A stretch of DNA of 13,515 nt from Fomitopsis serialis. Lineage: Eukaryota > Basidiomycota > Agaricomycetes > Polyporales > Fomitopsidaceae. The stretch spans positions 1 through 13,515 of the forward strand of contig NW_025955707.1 in assembly GCF_022376445.1 (NCBI RefSeq). Reading direction: 5' to 3'. This document shows positions 1 through 9,124 of the stretch, in pieces. Within the stretch, counting starts at the first letter, position 1. Each line of letters starts with the position of its first letter. A program made the position numbers and the translations under genes. The notes under the pieces were generated by a model that worked only from the letters and a program-made list of their open reading frames with translations, ran no database searches and was not told where the DNA came from.

Positions 1-2
1 AG

Positions 3-326
3 CAGATCAACCTGCAGCTTGGAACGAAGGGCAGTCACACCACAATAAACTATGGTGCGCTGCCGAAGATTACGGTTGGCCCCATCAACAACGTCAACTA
101 TGTCGATGTCGTTGACATCGACCGGTATGATATGGTACTAGGCACTACGTTCTGCAATGCGCATAACGTAGTCCTAGACTTTCGTACGCGGAAGATCTGG
201 ATTGACGGCGTAGACATTCCTGCCTACACCACCGTCCAGGAGGCTGAGGTGTGGGAACACCGCCAAAACAATTGTCAAGACAGGGTAGCGGCACATTTAC
301 GTGCTGCTACCACCTCAAGACAATAG
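3..326 (+). pseudogene. Ty3/gypsy retropepsin, C-terminal half (5' end outside window)
   Basis: This is the second half of the aspartic protease of a Ty3/gypsy Gag-Pol polyprotein, which cleaves the precursor inside the retrotransposon particle. The frame is open from base 3 to the TAG at 324-326. Visible signatures are INYG near the start, a YVDVVDIDRYDMVLGTTF segment matching the family pattern Y(F/V)DV.(N/D)ID.YD.(I/V)LGT.F, then a VVLDF strand. The catalytic D-[ST]-G would lie upstream of the window. The stop falls two bases before the apparent left end of the inserted DNA transposon, so the polyprotein is cut here. Its downstream half (reverse transcriptase, RNase H) resumes near base 7107 on the same strand. 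The domain call is based on family motifs; the link to the downstream half is inferred from order, strand and missing parts. Confidence 0.8.
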
Positions 327-328
327 GG

Positions 329-375
329 CAGTGTAGCGAGATCCACCGCTGCGCAGCCCCCCTGTCTCGCTATGC
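329..375 (+). repeat. Candidate left terminus of the DNA transposon
   Basis: CAGTG at 329-333 opens the candidate terminus. An 8 bp inverted repeat follows (334-341 TAGCGAGA and 365-372 TCTCGCTA) around a 23-base loop. TGTCTCGCTATGC at 363-375 recurs inverted near the right end. Terminal function is inferred. Confidence 0.5.
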
Positions 376-846
376 GGAAGAAGGAAATAAGGTCTTGAGG
401 GGGGAAGGGAGCGACCTAAAAATCACTTCTATTGTGGATAGAACAACGAAGAAATTGGTACCACCTACGGCACCAGCATCAGGAAAACATGCAAAGTGTC
501 TGACGGCCCTATCAGGGACTTCAGAACCCTTCAGAATTATCCAGATTGCATCAGTTGCTCTCAAATGGTCAGTCCTCATGACCTCGCAAAATTCGTGGAA
601 TTCGTCGTCAGACAGACATTTTCAGATGCATCAGAACTTACCAGCTTTCCAGACATGCTCAGTTCATCCAGTACAACAGGGATCAGTCGTCAGATAATGC
701 ATGTATTCAAGTCGAGACAGCTGGTAGTTGAATACCTAAAGATATCATATACTACCAGTCTCGCTGTTGAGAGAGAAGTACTCGGCCGAATGTATGTGTA
801 TATGGAGTGCACGTGTACAGTGTATTATACTAGCCTGAGATACAAG
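376..846. other. Left subterminal non-coding region of the transposon
   Basis: This 471 bp stretch lies between the left terminus and the stop codon of the minus-strand gene. It should include that gene's 3' untranslated region. I see no conserved coding frame. It is notable for six TCAGA copies between 521 and 694 (starts at 521, 531, 608, 622, 631, 690), which may be subterminal transposase-binding repeats because TCTGA, the reverse complement, recurs near the right end. Confidence 0.45.
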
Positions 847-3535
847 TCAATCGAACCCACCCTCCTCACGATCAGACTGTACCGGGCTGCTTGGATCGCA
901 GACGGTAACATTGTCTTCATCGTCGACAACACGGGGTGCCCATCCAGCTTCCATGTACTTATCAGCCATGTCGACGTACTTGTTGTACCGACCACGGGCA
1001 ATGATCTTGTCGACGGATTTGTCACGCCAGAAAGTCGTAATGCCACGGTAGTTATCGCCGCTGAATGTGATTGTTCCGTCAAAAGTCCCGTGCTGCCACG
1101 CGGTAAATACGTACTGCACCTGGGAGTTATTTCCGTCAGTGATAACTCGAGACTGATACTTGGGTGACTCGTACTGCAGTAGCCGCGAGTGAAAGAGCGC
1201 CACGCGCGGGCTGGGTATCAGAAGCCTTGAGACGACTTCCCTGGATTGCGGCGAGATGTGTTGCAAATGATTTGAGGACGTATGCTGACTGGAGTGCTCC
1301 TGTAGCACATTCGTCCTAAATTTGCAGTCAGACACGAGCCTGAACAAGACGCCTAAAATGACTCACTTCTGCACTGTACTCGGCCCAGAATGCCGCGCCG
1401 TTGCTTTTCACCAGTGCCGCCTTGACGAACACTCTTATGTTCGCCTCGGACCCCCGTTTCTTCAGCTCGTTCCTGATGAATGTCTTGATGCGAGAAGCAA
1501 AACGCGCGCGCCAGTCATTGACCGCCTGCCGCGCCTGTGCATTTCATTAGCAGGCGAGCTCTCACTGGCAGTGATGATCTGTACTCACAATCTGATAGAT
1601 CTTATTGGAGCCGTCGACCTCGTAGCCCTCTTCTGGCCAGAACACACTCACCAAACGTTGCACAAGATCGACGAGGAGGTTGTCCTCAGCCGAATTCTTG
1701 CCGCTTGCGTATGCCCATGGCATCTCGGCTTGACCAATGAGTTGGATCATCGTTGGAACGAAGGTCGACTTCCAGTGAGGTTGTATGAAGGCAGGTAAGG
1801 AGTGAACTGAGAGTGACTTCTCGTCGGAAACGGTGGTCTTCGCGCGGCACTTCTTCTTTGCACTGGTCGAATGCTTGCCCTCGTTGTCGGAGCCCTCCTT
1901 CTTCACTACCTCAGCCATTTGAGTGTATCCGCGTTTCGCAGACCCGAAGCTGACAGTGACATCGTCATCGACGAAGCCGCCAATGAGCTCTAGCGAACGT
2001 TGACGTTTCATGCGCTTCGTGTTGCCCGCACGATGAGCAGCTGCGGAGTGCTTCGGAGTCGGTGTACTTGCCTGGCTAGAGGTCGCAGGCGATGCGGACT
2101 TTGCAGCCACGGAGAGTGCCTTCGCCTGAGGCCGAGATGGGGTTTGCGAACAATGCGCGACAGCAGCTTTCCAGTCCGCCTTTAGACCCATGTTGAGGAT
2201 AGTAGACGGCAGCGCCGAGCTCTTCTTAGAAACGTTACTGGATTTCTTCGTGCTTGTGGATTGCTTCGTGGTCGTAGACTTCTTCATACTCGTAGACTTC
2301 TTCGTAGCTGTCGGTTTGGATGTCGGTTTTGACGCTGTCGAGCGAGGTTGAGAACGCGGCTTTGTGGAGGTCGAGGCCAAGGCGCTTGAGGTACACATTA
2401 GATCGCCATCTGATCTTATCTCACGGAAGTGTGCGTACCGTGCGTCCGACTCCAAGCTCACTGTCGTCTGCGCGCGCTGCATCCTTTTCGCACTCTCCAC
2501 CTCGGCCAAGAGCTCCTGCCTGAGGTCCTTCTGCGACTTCCTCTTCTTGGTCCCGGACTGATCCTCGAACGATATCACATCAGCTCTCTGCCAGGCGCGT
2601 GTCTCCAAGACAAGACAGGATTGTCACGACTCACCTTCTTCGATGTGCTCCTCGCCTTCCTCTTTGTACCAATCTCAACCTCATCATCCGACTCGGAGTC
2701 GTCGCCGTCGGAGCTCTGCAACTGCTCCGAGCTCTCGTCATCACCACGCTCACTCGATTCCTTATAGTCCTTGTTGTCTTTGTCTTTGAAGTCCGACTGA
2801 ACTTGCATGTCTATGTCTCCGTCTTCACGGACCAAGGCTGGTGAGTGCTCCCATTCAATGCACCAAGCCAGGACACTCACCTGCATCTTCGTTCGCAACT
2901 GCACCTTCGTCCCCAACTGCATCTTCGCTCGCAACTGCATCTTCATCCCCAACTGCATCTTCGTCCGCAACCACGTCTTCATCTGCAACTGCATCTTCGT
3001 CCGCAATCGCACCCTCATCCGCAATCGCACCCTCGTCCGCAATAGTGCCTTCGTCCGCAATAACATCTTCGTCCACGATGGCGTCTTCGCCCGGGACTTC
3101 TTCGTCCAGGATAACGTCTTCGTCCGCCATAGTGTCTTCGTCTGCAAGCAGCTTCTCCATGGTCTCTTCCTCTCGACGCGCCTTCAACTTCCCTTCGAAT
3201 ACGGCCTGCTTCTGCGTTCGATTCTCTAAGGCAAGCTCCCTCTCCTCGAGTTCGGCTTCCCTGCGTGCAAGATCAGCCGCCCTCTCGAGCTGTTTCTTGC
3301 GTGCGTCCTCCTTCACCTCTGCATGTGTGCGTTTATTCACTCCTGCAGAACGACCAGGATGTAGATCATTAGTCGAACGGGTGCTATACCGGCGTGTCGG
3401 TGCGCCGGGATCGTCAGACCCAACCTGGGCTAGTGACTCGGCCCTGGAAGTCGATGTCACCATGGGAGTACCAGCAGGTTCGCGACCTTTACCCTTTCGC
3501 GACCGAGATGCCCGGGCTGACGCAGAGGCAGACAT
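847..3535 (-). CDS. Transposon-borne DUF6532-like protein, six exons
   Basis: Exons run 3535-2881, 2837-2635, 2587-1589, 1534-1367, 1315-1175 and 1119-847. All five introns (43-55 bp) have GT...AG ends, phases agree, and the joined frame is 812 codons plus TGA with no internal stop. Order along the protein: a basic, Ser/Arg-rich N-terminus; a charged Glu/Arg/Lys probable coiled coil (about residues 70-125); an acidic six-residue repeat ending near residue 218; an acidic Ser/Asp stretch with KRKAR; Lys/Ser/Thr repeats in exon 3; then a C-terminal globular part (about 560-765). That part has WKSTFVPT, FWPEEGY, ARQAVNDWRARF, FWAEYS, RGALSLAATA and FSGDNYRG, resembling the fungal DUF6532 pattern. 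Biochemical function is unknown; the charged tracts suggest a nuclear or DNA-associated role (inference). It is divergent from the transposase and looks intact. The ATG at 3535-3533 is chosen as the first ATG of the frame; the DUF6532 name comes from motif recall only. Confidence 0.72.
2225..2335 (-). repeat. Lys/Ser/Thr-rich coding repeat
   Basis: In exon 3 of the DUF6532-like gene the protein has several imperfect copies of a five-to-six-residue unit close to K-K-S-T-(S/T). The plus strand shows recurring runs of the type cttcgtgg/cttcttcgta. This basic linker sits between the acidic N-terminal half and the C-terminal domain, and could serve in nuclear targeting or nucleic-acid contact (inference). 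Confidence 0.65.
2882..3085 (-). repeat. 18-bp coding minisatellite (acidic hexapeptide repeat)
   Basis: Within exon 1 of the minus-strand gene the protein repeats a six-residue unit of the form (A/V)-(I/V)-A-D-E-(D/G) about eleven times, so the DNA repeats with an 18-base period and minor variation. The repeat ends directly at the exon 1 splice donor. The result is a long, strongly acidic, low-complexity tract, probably disordered. Copy number should vary between transposon copies. Confidence 0.8.
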
Positions 3536-3816
3536 CACTGGAGCCCTGACAGCTGACGAGTCTGAGTCCTCGTCCGGGACTCCAAGTCAGACTGTCGACA
3601 CGGCCAGCCGAGGTGCAGAGGATGATTAGGAAAGGGCGAGCGGTGGAAGAGCTGGATCCGGGTTTGGAGGTGCCACAAGTGTGAGACGGACGTGTGTAAG
3701 CGAAGGCACATGCACCAAGGTATTTGCTCCCTATTTGCTCCTGTTACTTACGCTCGCGGCTTTGTACGAGACACTACTATCTCCGTCCCAATCTACTACG
3801 TCGACCGTTCACCATC
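3536..3816. promoter_or_regulatory. Divergent promoter region between transposase and DUF6532-like gene
   Basis: The two transposon genes start head to head with 281 bp between their ATG codons, so this interval should hold both promoters and 5' untranslated regions. I see no clear TATA box. On the plus side a pyrimidine-rich stretch (about 3772-3800) precedes the transposase ATG, as is common at fungal transcription starts. Shared or coordinated expression is inferred from the geometry. Confidence 0.5.
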
Positions 3817-6800
3817 ATGCCCCAACCTCACGCTTACTGGTGCACCATCTGCAATAAATCCTTTCCAATTTGACGTGGACTTGCAAGCCACAATTCTCGT
3901 CAACATCAACAGCCAAGACTTGCAGCACCAGAGTCTGTGTTTCGCTATCATCCTCACCTCAATGGTAAGCATCTTAGACCGGCTCTGGTGCATCTCGCTG
4001 ACTTCAACAGGTCGACCTTGCGATGAAGACGGCAACTTCCTCCCTCGCGACGCGCCTCCTCCTGCACGAGAACCAGTCGAGTCTTATGCGCCGTTCGAGA
4101 ATCGAGCCGCGTTCCAGTTCGCGGAGCTCATCTTCAAGAAGATGCAGGTATCGCAGGGTAACATTAACGATCTGATGAGGACTCTAGCAGCATACAACGT
4201 TAGTCAAGGCGGTGGCGACCCACCTTTCGAGAATGCAGAGCAGCTGTATGAAACGATAGATGCCATCCAGTATGGAGACGCGCCGTGGGAATCATTTTCT
4301 GTTCGCTATACAGGGCCAATTGACGAGGATTCACCTTCTTGGAAGCAGGCCGACTACACCATCCACTGTCGCAATGCCCGCCAGGTCACCCACAACATGA
4401 TCGGAAATGAAGAGTACGACAGCAAGTTCGACACAACGCCGTACCAGGAGTATCCGGTACCTGGTGTTACGCGCTTCTCGAACGTCATGTCAGGGCAGTA
4501 TGCGTACAAACAGGCGGTACGAGATGCATTTCTGCACGCCTTTCGTCAACTCAGTTGCAACTTCACAGACGAAGGTCGCACAAGATCTGCAAACGCATGG
4601 GTCAATGCTCGCGCCGGTCCTCCTCGGTGCCGATAAGACGACCGTCTCAGTCGGTACTGGTCATCAAGAATTCCATCCCTTGTATATGTCAATAGGCAAC
4701 GTGCATAATCCTGTGCGTCGCGCCCACAAGGACGCGATCATCCCGATCGCATTCTTAGCAATACCCAAAGGTATGTCATCGAGATCAGTCTTCCTTTGGC
4801 ACAGCAGACACACAAAGATACTAATTATACTGCAGCTTCGCGAGGCGAGGTCGAGACTGACGAGTTCCGGACGTTCCGAAAACAGATATACCATGCATCT
4901 ATTGCACACATCCTGTCGCCTCTGCGGCCCTACATGGAGACACACGACATCGTCCGCTGCCCTGACGGATACTTCCGACGGGTCATATACGAGCTGGGCC
5001 CCTTCATTGCTGACTATCCGGAGCAGGTTGTTCTGTCGGGCATAGTCAGTGGGTGGTGCCCGAAGTATGCATATTTCCGTCTCTCGTAAACTAATACTGA
5101 CTATTCCACAGATGTCTTCTACCTCCCGAAGATCTACACAGAGGCGGGGGAGATCCTCGCTGCCCGGAACATACCGAACATTTGGTCGACAACTTCGACA
5201 CCAAGACTATCTGGCGTACATGGGGCTTCGACGTCAATGTGATCGTACGTTCGCATCACGGAACATCTCTGTGGCTGCACTGACCACTTGCTGTTATGTT
5301 TCAAGCCTTTCACAATGCATTTCCCCCACACCGACATACACGAACTTCTCACGCCCGACCTTCTGCATCAACTGATCAAAGGTACATTCAAAGATCACCT
5401 TGTCGAGTGGGTCGAGAAGTACCTCTATCTTGTCCATCCGAAGGCGGAAGCTCGCCGCCAAATGGACGACATAGATTGCAGGTGAATTATCGAGTTTGGC
5501 GTCAGCTTCAATATTTGCTGATTTCTTGTCAAAGGATAGCTGCTGCACCGCAATTTCCTGGTCTTCGACAGTTTCCGGAAGGGAGGAACTTCAAACAGTG
5601 GACGGGAAATGATTCAAAGGCTCTAATGAAGGTGAGAGTGGTGTCCTCGTGCTCGAATCACCGGTTGAGCACAGATTTATCTATTGATCCGATTACAGGT
5701 TTACCTCCCCGCAATTGAAGGGCACGTGCCAGACGGCATTGTGCGCTGCTTCGCTGCATACCTCGACTTTTGCTACTTGGCGCGGCGATCCGCTCATGAT
5801 GACAACTCACTCGCAGCAATGGAGGATGCACTCAATCGTTTCCACAGACACCGCGCTATCTTCAAGGACATTGGTATCCGCCCTGAGGGCTTTTCACTCC
5901 CACGACAACACACTCTCGTTCACTACATCACGGGCATACGACTTTTCGGTTCTCCAAACGGCATCTGCTCGTCGATCACGGAATCGAAACATATCCGCGC
6001 CGTCAAGAAGCCGTGGCGAAGCTCCAGCAAGAACAATCCATTACCGGAAATGCTCCGAACTAATCAGCACCTTGACAAGCTCGGCGCGGCGCGCTCATAC
6101 TTCATGAGTCACCATATGCTTGATGGTGATGTTCTTGCGGACGCGATGAACCTCGGACCACTCATCACCGAAGCCGAGTTCGTTGAGGACGAGCTTGACG
6201 AGCCAGAAGACGAGGTCATGGACGAGAATGGGTACAATGGACAGGGCGTGGTCGAGCTTCCGAAGCGACAAGGTAAGTTGATGTCTGTTATCTTAGTCTC
6301 CTGCCCATTGTGTCCAAGTTGCTAAGTGGTTCCATAGTCTACATGCGTCGTGTCGAGGACCTCGCTGCCGAGTATGATCAGCCTGATCTCCTAGCCCTGA
6401 TCCGCCGATTCCTTTTTGACCAGCTCATCGCGACCGACAAGATCGGCTCAAGCATGGTCGATGTAGCGCAATGCCCGCAGTTTCTCGGCAAGATTGCTGT
6501 CTACCGGTCAGTGATCGCGAAGTTCTATGCACCGAGCAAACTCTCCGGCGATGGTGGCATGCATCGGGAGCTCATACGTGCCAACCTGTCTTGGCGCGGC
6601 CATCCTCGCTTCGATACAGTCCTCATCAATGTTGACGAAGCCGAACCTGGCATGAAAGGAATGGAGGTTGGTCGGGTTATGGGCCTTATGATACTAACTC
6701 ATGCTGGTATCCCCTACCCGTGTGCTTTGATAGATTGGTTCGAGAAAGTATCCGACGATCCTAGCGAAGTGACCAGTATGTATGTTGTTCAGCCCGAGGT

Positions 6801-6993
6801 AGATGCAGATGATGGACAACAAGCCTCGTCTATAGTACATCTAGATAGTATTTTTCGTGCAGTTCATCTTACTCCGGTGTATGGGGACACCTCGATGCCC
6901 ATCAATTTTCATTTTTCGTATACTCTTGATGCTTTCGAGTCCTTCTATGTTAATAAGTACGGAGATTATCATTCCCATGAATGTATCTACTAG
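3817..6993 (+). pseudogene. Plavaka/KDZ transposase, nine exons, single nonsense codon in the zinc finger
   Basis: This gene would encode the transposase that cuts and moves the element. Exons: 3817-3964, 4011-4516, 4569-4770, 4836-5064, 5112-5244, 5306-5481, 5535-5631, 5699-6272, 6338-6993. All eight introns (46-67 bp) are GT...AG, phases agree, and the frame totals 906 codons plus TAG. The N-terminus is a C2H2 finger (C9, C12, H25, H30), followed by YHPHLNGRPCDEDGNF, the usual Plavaka opening. Later motifs are LLGADKTTVSVGTG (about 236-249), [20 protein letters not shown] (418 on), FKQWTGNDSKALMKVYLPA, SSITESKHI (about 589), an acidic tract before 689, and VYG...FYVNKYGDYHSHE at the end. 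D240, D424 and E592 are candidate DDE residues (inference). TGA at 3871-3873 replaces codon 19, between the Cys and His pairs; every other codon is open. The ATG at 3817 was chosen because it places the finger in frame. Read-through or a downstream start could still yield some protein. Confidence 0.85.
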
Positions 6994-7106
6994 CCTTTCT
7001 ACTGCTGCGTCTGATGCTATCTGAGCCTGTCTGAACCTGTCTGGTATAGTGAGACATCTGCAGCTTTGAAGTCTACTGACTTGGCTGGCTGTCTGAGTGA
7101 CCACTG
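6994..7106 (+). repeat. Right subterminal region and candidate terminus of the DNA transposon
   Basis: Only 113 bp separate the transposase stop from the right CACTG (7102-7106). TCTGA occurs at 7010, 7020, 7030 and 7092, mirroring the TCAGA cluster on the left. GTATAGTGAGACA at 7044-7056 is the inverted partner of 363-375. The reverse complement of 7009-7024 closely resembles 622-636, giving TCAGAT-(A)GCATCAGA at both ends. Binding-site function is inferred. Confidence 0.5.
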
Positions 7107-8756
7107 TCAGGTACTCAGAGCTTCAGAAATTGCACAAATTGCTGATGCGGCCGCAGGTAGTACGCAACCCAACATTGAAGGCTTCAGACCGACCGCCACC
7201 ACATCTAACAGTAGAAGTGGTGACGCCTCGGCGGAAGGTGCCTGTAAACAGAGGAAATCAGTTTACAGCGAAACTGCCACGACTGAGCAAGGACAATCCA
7301 CCGATGCCTCACTCGTCGCAGCAGCCCAAGCGAGACAAACTTGGTCGATTGGACCCGTATGGAACCAACGACAAGGTTGACAGAGCTGTGTGTAACTTCC
7401 TTGTCGACGAGGAGATACGCCAGTCCCTGAACGAAGACCCACAACTTGACGCACTGCGCGAGGAGTGGTTGAAGAAGTGCGAGGATATAATGAAGCCTCC
7501 ACCTCCCGGATTGCCGCCATTCCGGGAGGTGAACCATTATATCCCGCTCATCGACCAGGACAAGCAGTACAAATACTGCTTGCCCAAGTGCCCGGATGCT
7601 ATGAAACCACAGCTACTTGACAAGATCGAGCGGTATTCAGATGCAGGATGGTGGGAACCAGTATCAACGTCGCAGGCCGCTCCGCTACTTTGCATTGCAA
7701 AGAAGTCGGGCAAACTGCGTACTGTCGTTGACGCAAGACAGTGCAATGACAATACCCGAAAGGACGTGACACCGTTTCCCGACCAGGACCAGATCAGAAT
7801 GGACATGGCTCGAGCGAAGTACAGATCGAAAATCGACCTGTCCGACACGTATGAGCAGATCCGTATCGTTGCAGAAGACGTCTGGAAGACAGTGTTTTCT
7901 ACACCGTACGGCACATTCCTTAGCCTGGTAATGCAACAAGGCAACTGCAACGCGCCTGCTACATTCCAGTCGCTAATGACCACAATCTTCGGAGATTGCA
8001 TCGGACACTTCATCCACATTTACCTTCATGACATCTTCGTATTCTCCAACTCGGTTGAAGAACACGAGAAACATCTCAGTATCGTGTTCGACCGACTGAG
8101 GAAGGCCAAGCTATACCTCAGTCAGACGAAATGTGACTTGTACTCGAAGCAAATGGACTGCCTTGGTCATCTCATAGACGACCGAGGACTGCACGCCGAT
8201 CGAGACAAGATGGATCGCATCTGCAACTGGCAGACACCTCATTCGTACAAGGAGGTACAGCGGTTTCTTGGACTACCTCGCGCATTTCCTGCCCGAGGTA
8301 AGTGGCTATACGTCCCTGCTGGCCGACATGTGCCATAACGACCGAGCATTCGTATGGCGAGCACTGCACAACAAATGCTTTGAATCAATCAAAGCACTTG
8401 TGAGTCGGGCTCCCATACTGGAGCCAATTGACCCCTCGATCGACGAACCCATTTGGGTGATCACGGACACCTCCCTATTCAGAGTGGGCGCCGTGTACGG
8501 TCAAGGACCAGAATGGCAGACTTGTTGACCTGTGGGCTTCCTGTCCAAGAAATTCTCAAGTGCTCAACACGCGTACAAAATGTATGAGCAGGAGGCACTC
8601 GGAATAATGGAAGCCCTGCTCAAGTGGGAAGACAAGTTGCTTGGTCGTAAGATTCACATCATTACGGACCACAAAGCCCTCACTTTCTTCAACAGGATAC
8701 CCAACATCAGGAAAAACACTTTCGGCGCCAAATGGTTTGGGATTTTTCCCAATTAG
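7107..8756 (+). pseudogene. Ty3/gypsy reverse transcriptase and RNase H, degenerate
   Basis: This is the continuation of the interrupted pol gene, which would copy retrotransposon RNA into DNA. The first frame (to about 8270) shows LRTVVDARQCN, SKIDLSDTYEQIRI, FSTPYGTF, VMQQGNCNAPATFQ and a YxDD-type box at 8021-8032. That box reads Tyr-Leu-His-Asp, so the first catalytic Asp of the usual YLDD is lost (CAT at 8027-8029). KCDLYSKQMDCLGHLI follows. Near 8268-8270 the frame shifts, and YLAHFLPEV continues in another frame, where the RNase H region begins (VITDTSLFRVGAVYGQ). TGA at 8526-8528 interrupts it; the same frame resumes with GFLSKKFSSAQHAYKMYEQEALGIMEAL (8532 on) and ITDHKAL. Homology fades after about 8720, and no integrase follows. 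The 5' edge abuts the DNA transposon, so the protein start shown is not a real one. Confidence 0.9.
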
Positions 8757-9124
8757 CATGAACTGGGATATGAGCGACAAAGAGCGGTTTATGACTGACA
8801 GAACTCGGTTGAGCAGCTCTGCACGCGGTCTACGTATGTCAATACATCCATTCTGCAGTTCTTGACACCACTAAAACTACATATCTGCTTCAGTAGCTAC
8901 TATAAGCACATAATAATTGATTGTACGTCTCAACCGTTCACTACGCTTCACAAGCACACTCGTCTCAAGCTATGGGATTTCCACCACATTTTCAAGCACT
9001 GTGAAGAATGTACATTATTTGCGCCTCATTATAGTACATTGTACATGACTTTTGCGACCCGGAACACTACATGTCTGTACGATACAACCAGTCACGACGT
9101 TACACAAGCATCCGCCGCCCCTTC
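8757..9124. other. No recognisable feature
   Basis: This AT-richer stretch of 368 bp lies between the end of the RNase H remnant and the stop codon of the first minus-strand paralog. Short open frames exist on the plus strand, but none shows integrase, chromodomain or other known motifs. It may be degraded 3' retrotransposon sequence plus the 3' flank of the next gene. No terminal repeat was identified. Confidence 0.4.

Larger units (their letters stand above)
329..7106 (+). mobile_element. Plavaka-type (KDZ superfamily) DNA transposon, two-gene, nested in Ty3/gypsy
   Basis: The element spans a left CAGTG (329-333) and a right CACTG (7102-7106). Just inside each end is an inverted copy of a 13-mer: 363-375 on the plus strand and 7044-7056 on the minus strand, 11 of 13 bases identical. 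Copies of TCAGA cluster in opposite orientation at both ends. It carries a transposase gene on the plus strand (3817-6993) and a divergent DUF6532-like gene on the minus strand (847-3535). The ends were placed by the CAGTG match, the subterminal repeats and the points where the retrotransposon frames stop and resume. No convincing 8-9 bp target duplication flanks them, so the exact boundaries may be off by some bases. Family membership rests on the transposase sequence. Confidence 0.72.
3..8756 (+). mobile_element. Ty3/gypsy retrotransposon remnant, interrupted
   Basis: Two pieces of one pol gene lie on the plus strand in the normal Ty3 order, protease (3-326) then reverse transcriptase and RNase H (about 7107-8756), separated by an inserted DNA transposon of about 6.8 kb. 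No integrase, primer-binding site or long terminal repeat was seen. The 5' part continues outside the window and the 3' part fades after the RNase H. The copy cannot be autonomous: it has the insertion, a frameshift near 8270, an in-frame TGA at 8526-8528, and a substituted catalytic residue in the reverse transcriptase. Confidence 0.8.

Noticed and set aside
312..328. Imperfect similarity between the left flank (ctcaagac) and the right flank (ctcagagc at 7114-7121) as a target duplication
   Set aside because: Only 5 of 8 bases agree, and using it would move both ends outward with no better terminal repeat.
496..1167. Plus-strand open frame of 223 codons
   Set aside because: It runs antisense across exons 5 and 6 of the minus-strand gene, whose splice phases and family motifs fit far better; it has no recognisable motif.
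2881..3135. CRISPR-like array from the regular repeats
   Set aside because: The repeat is an 18-base coding period without spacers, in a eukaryotic gene.
2841..3629. Plus-strand frame of 262 codons rich in Ser/Ala repeats
   Set aside because: It is the antisense reading of the acidic hexapeptide repeat; the minus strand gives a spliced gene with consistent phase.
3692..4636. Plus-strand frame starting at 3692 as the transposase N-terminus
   Set aside because: Its first part is in the wrong frame and reads through the first intron. The ATG at 3817 gives the zinc finger and the YHPHLN segment that joins correctly at 3964/4011.
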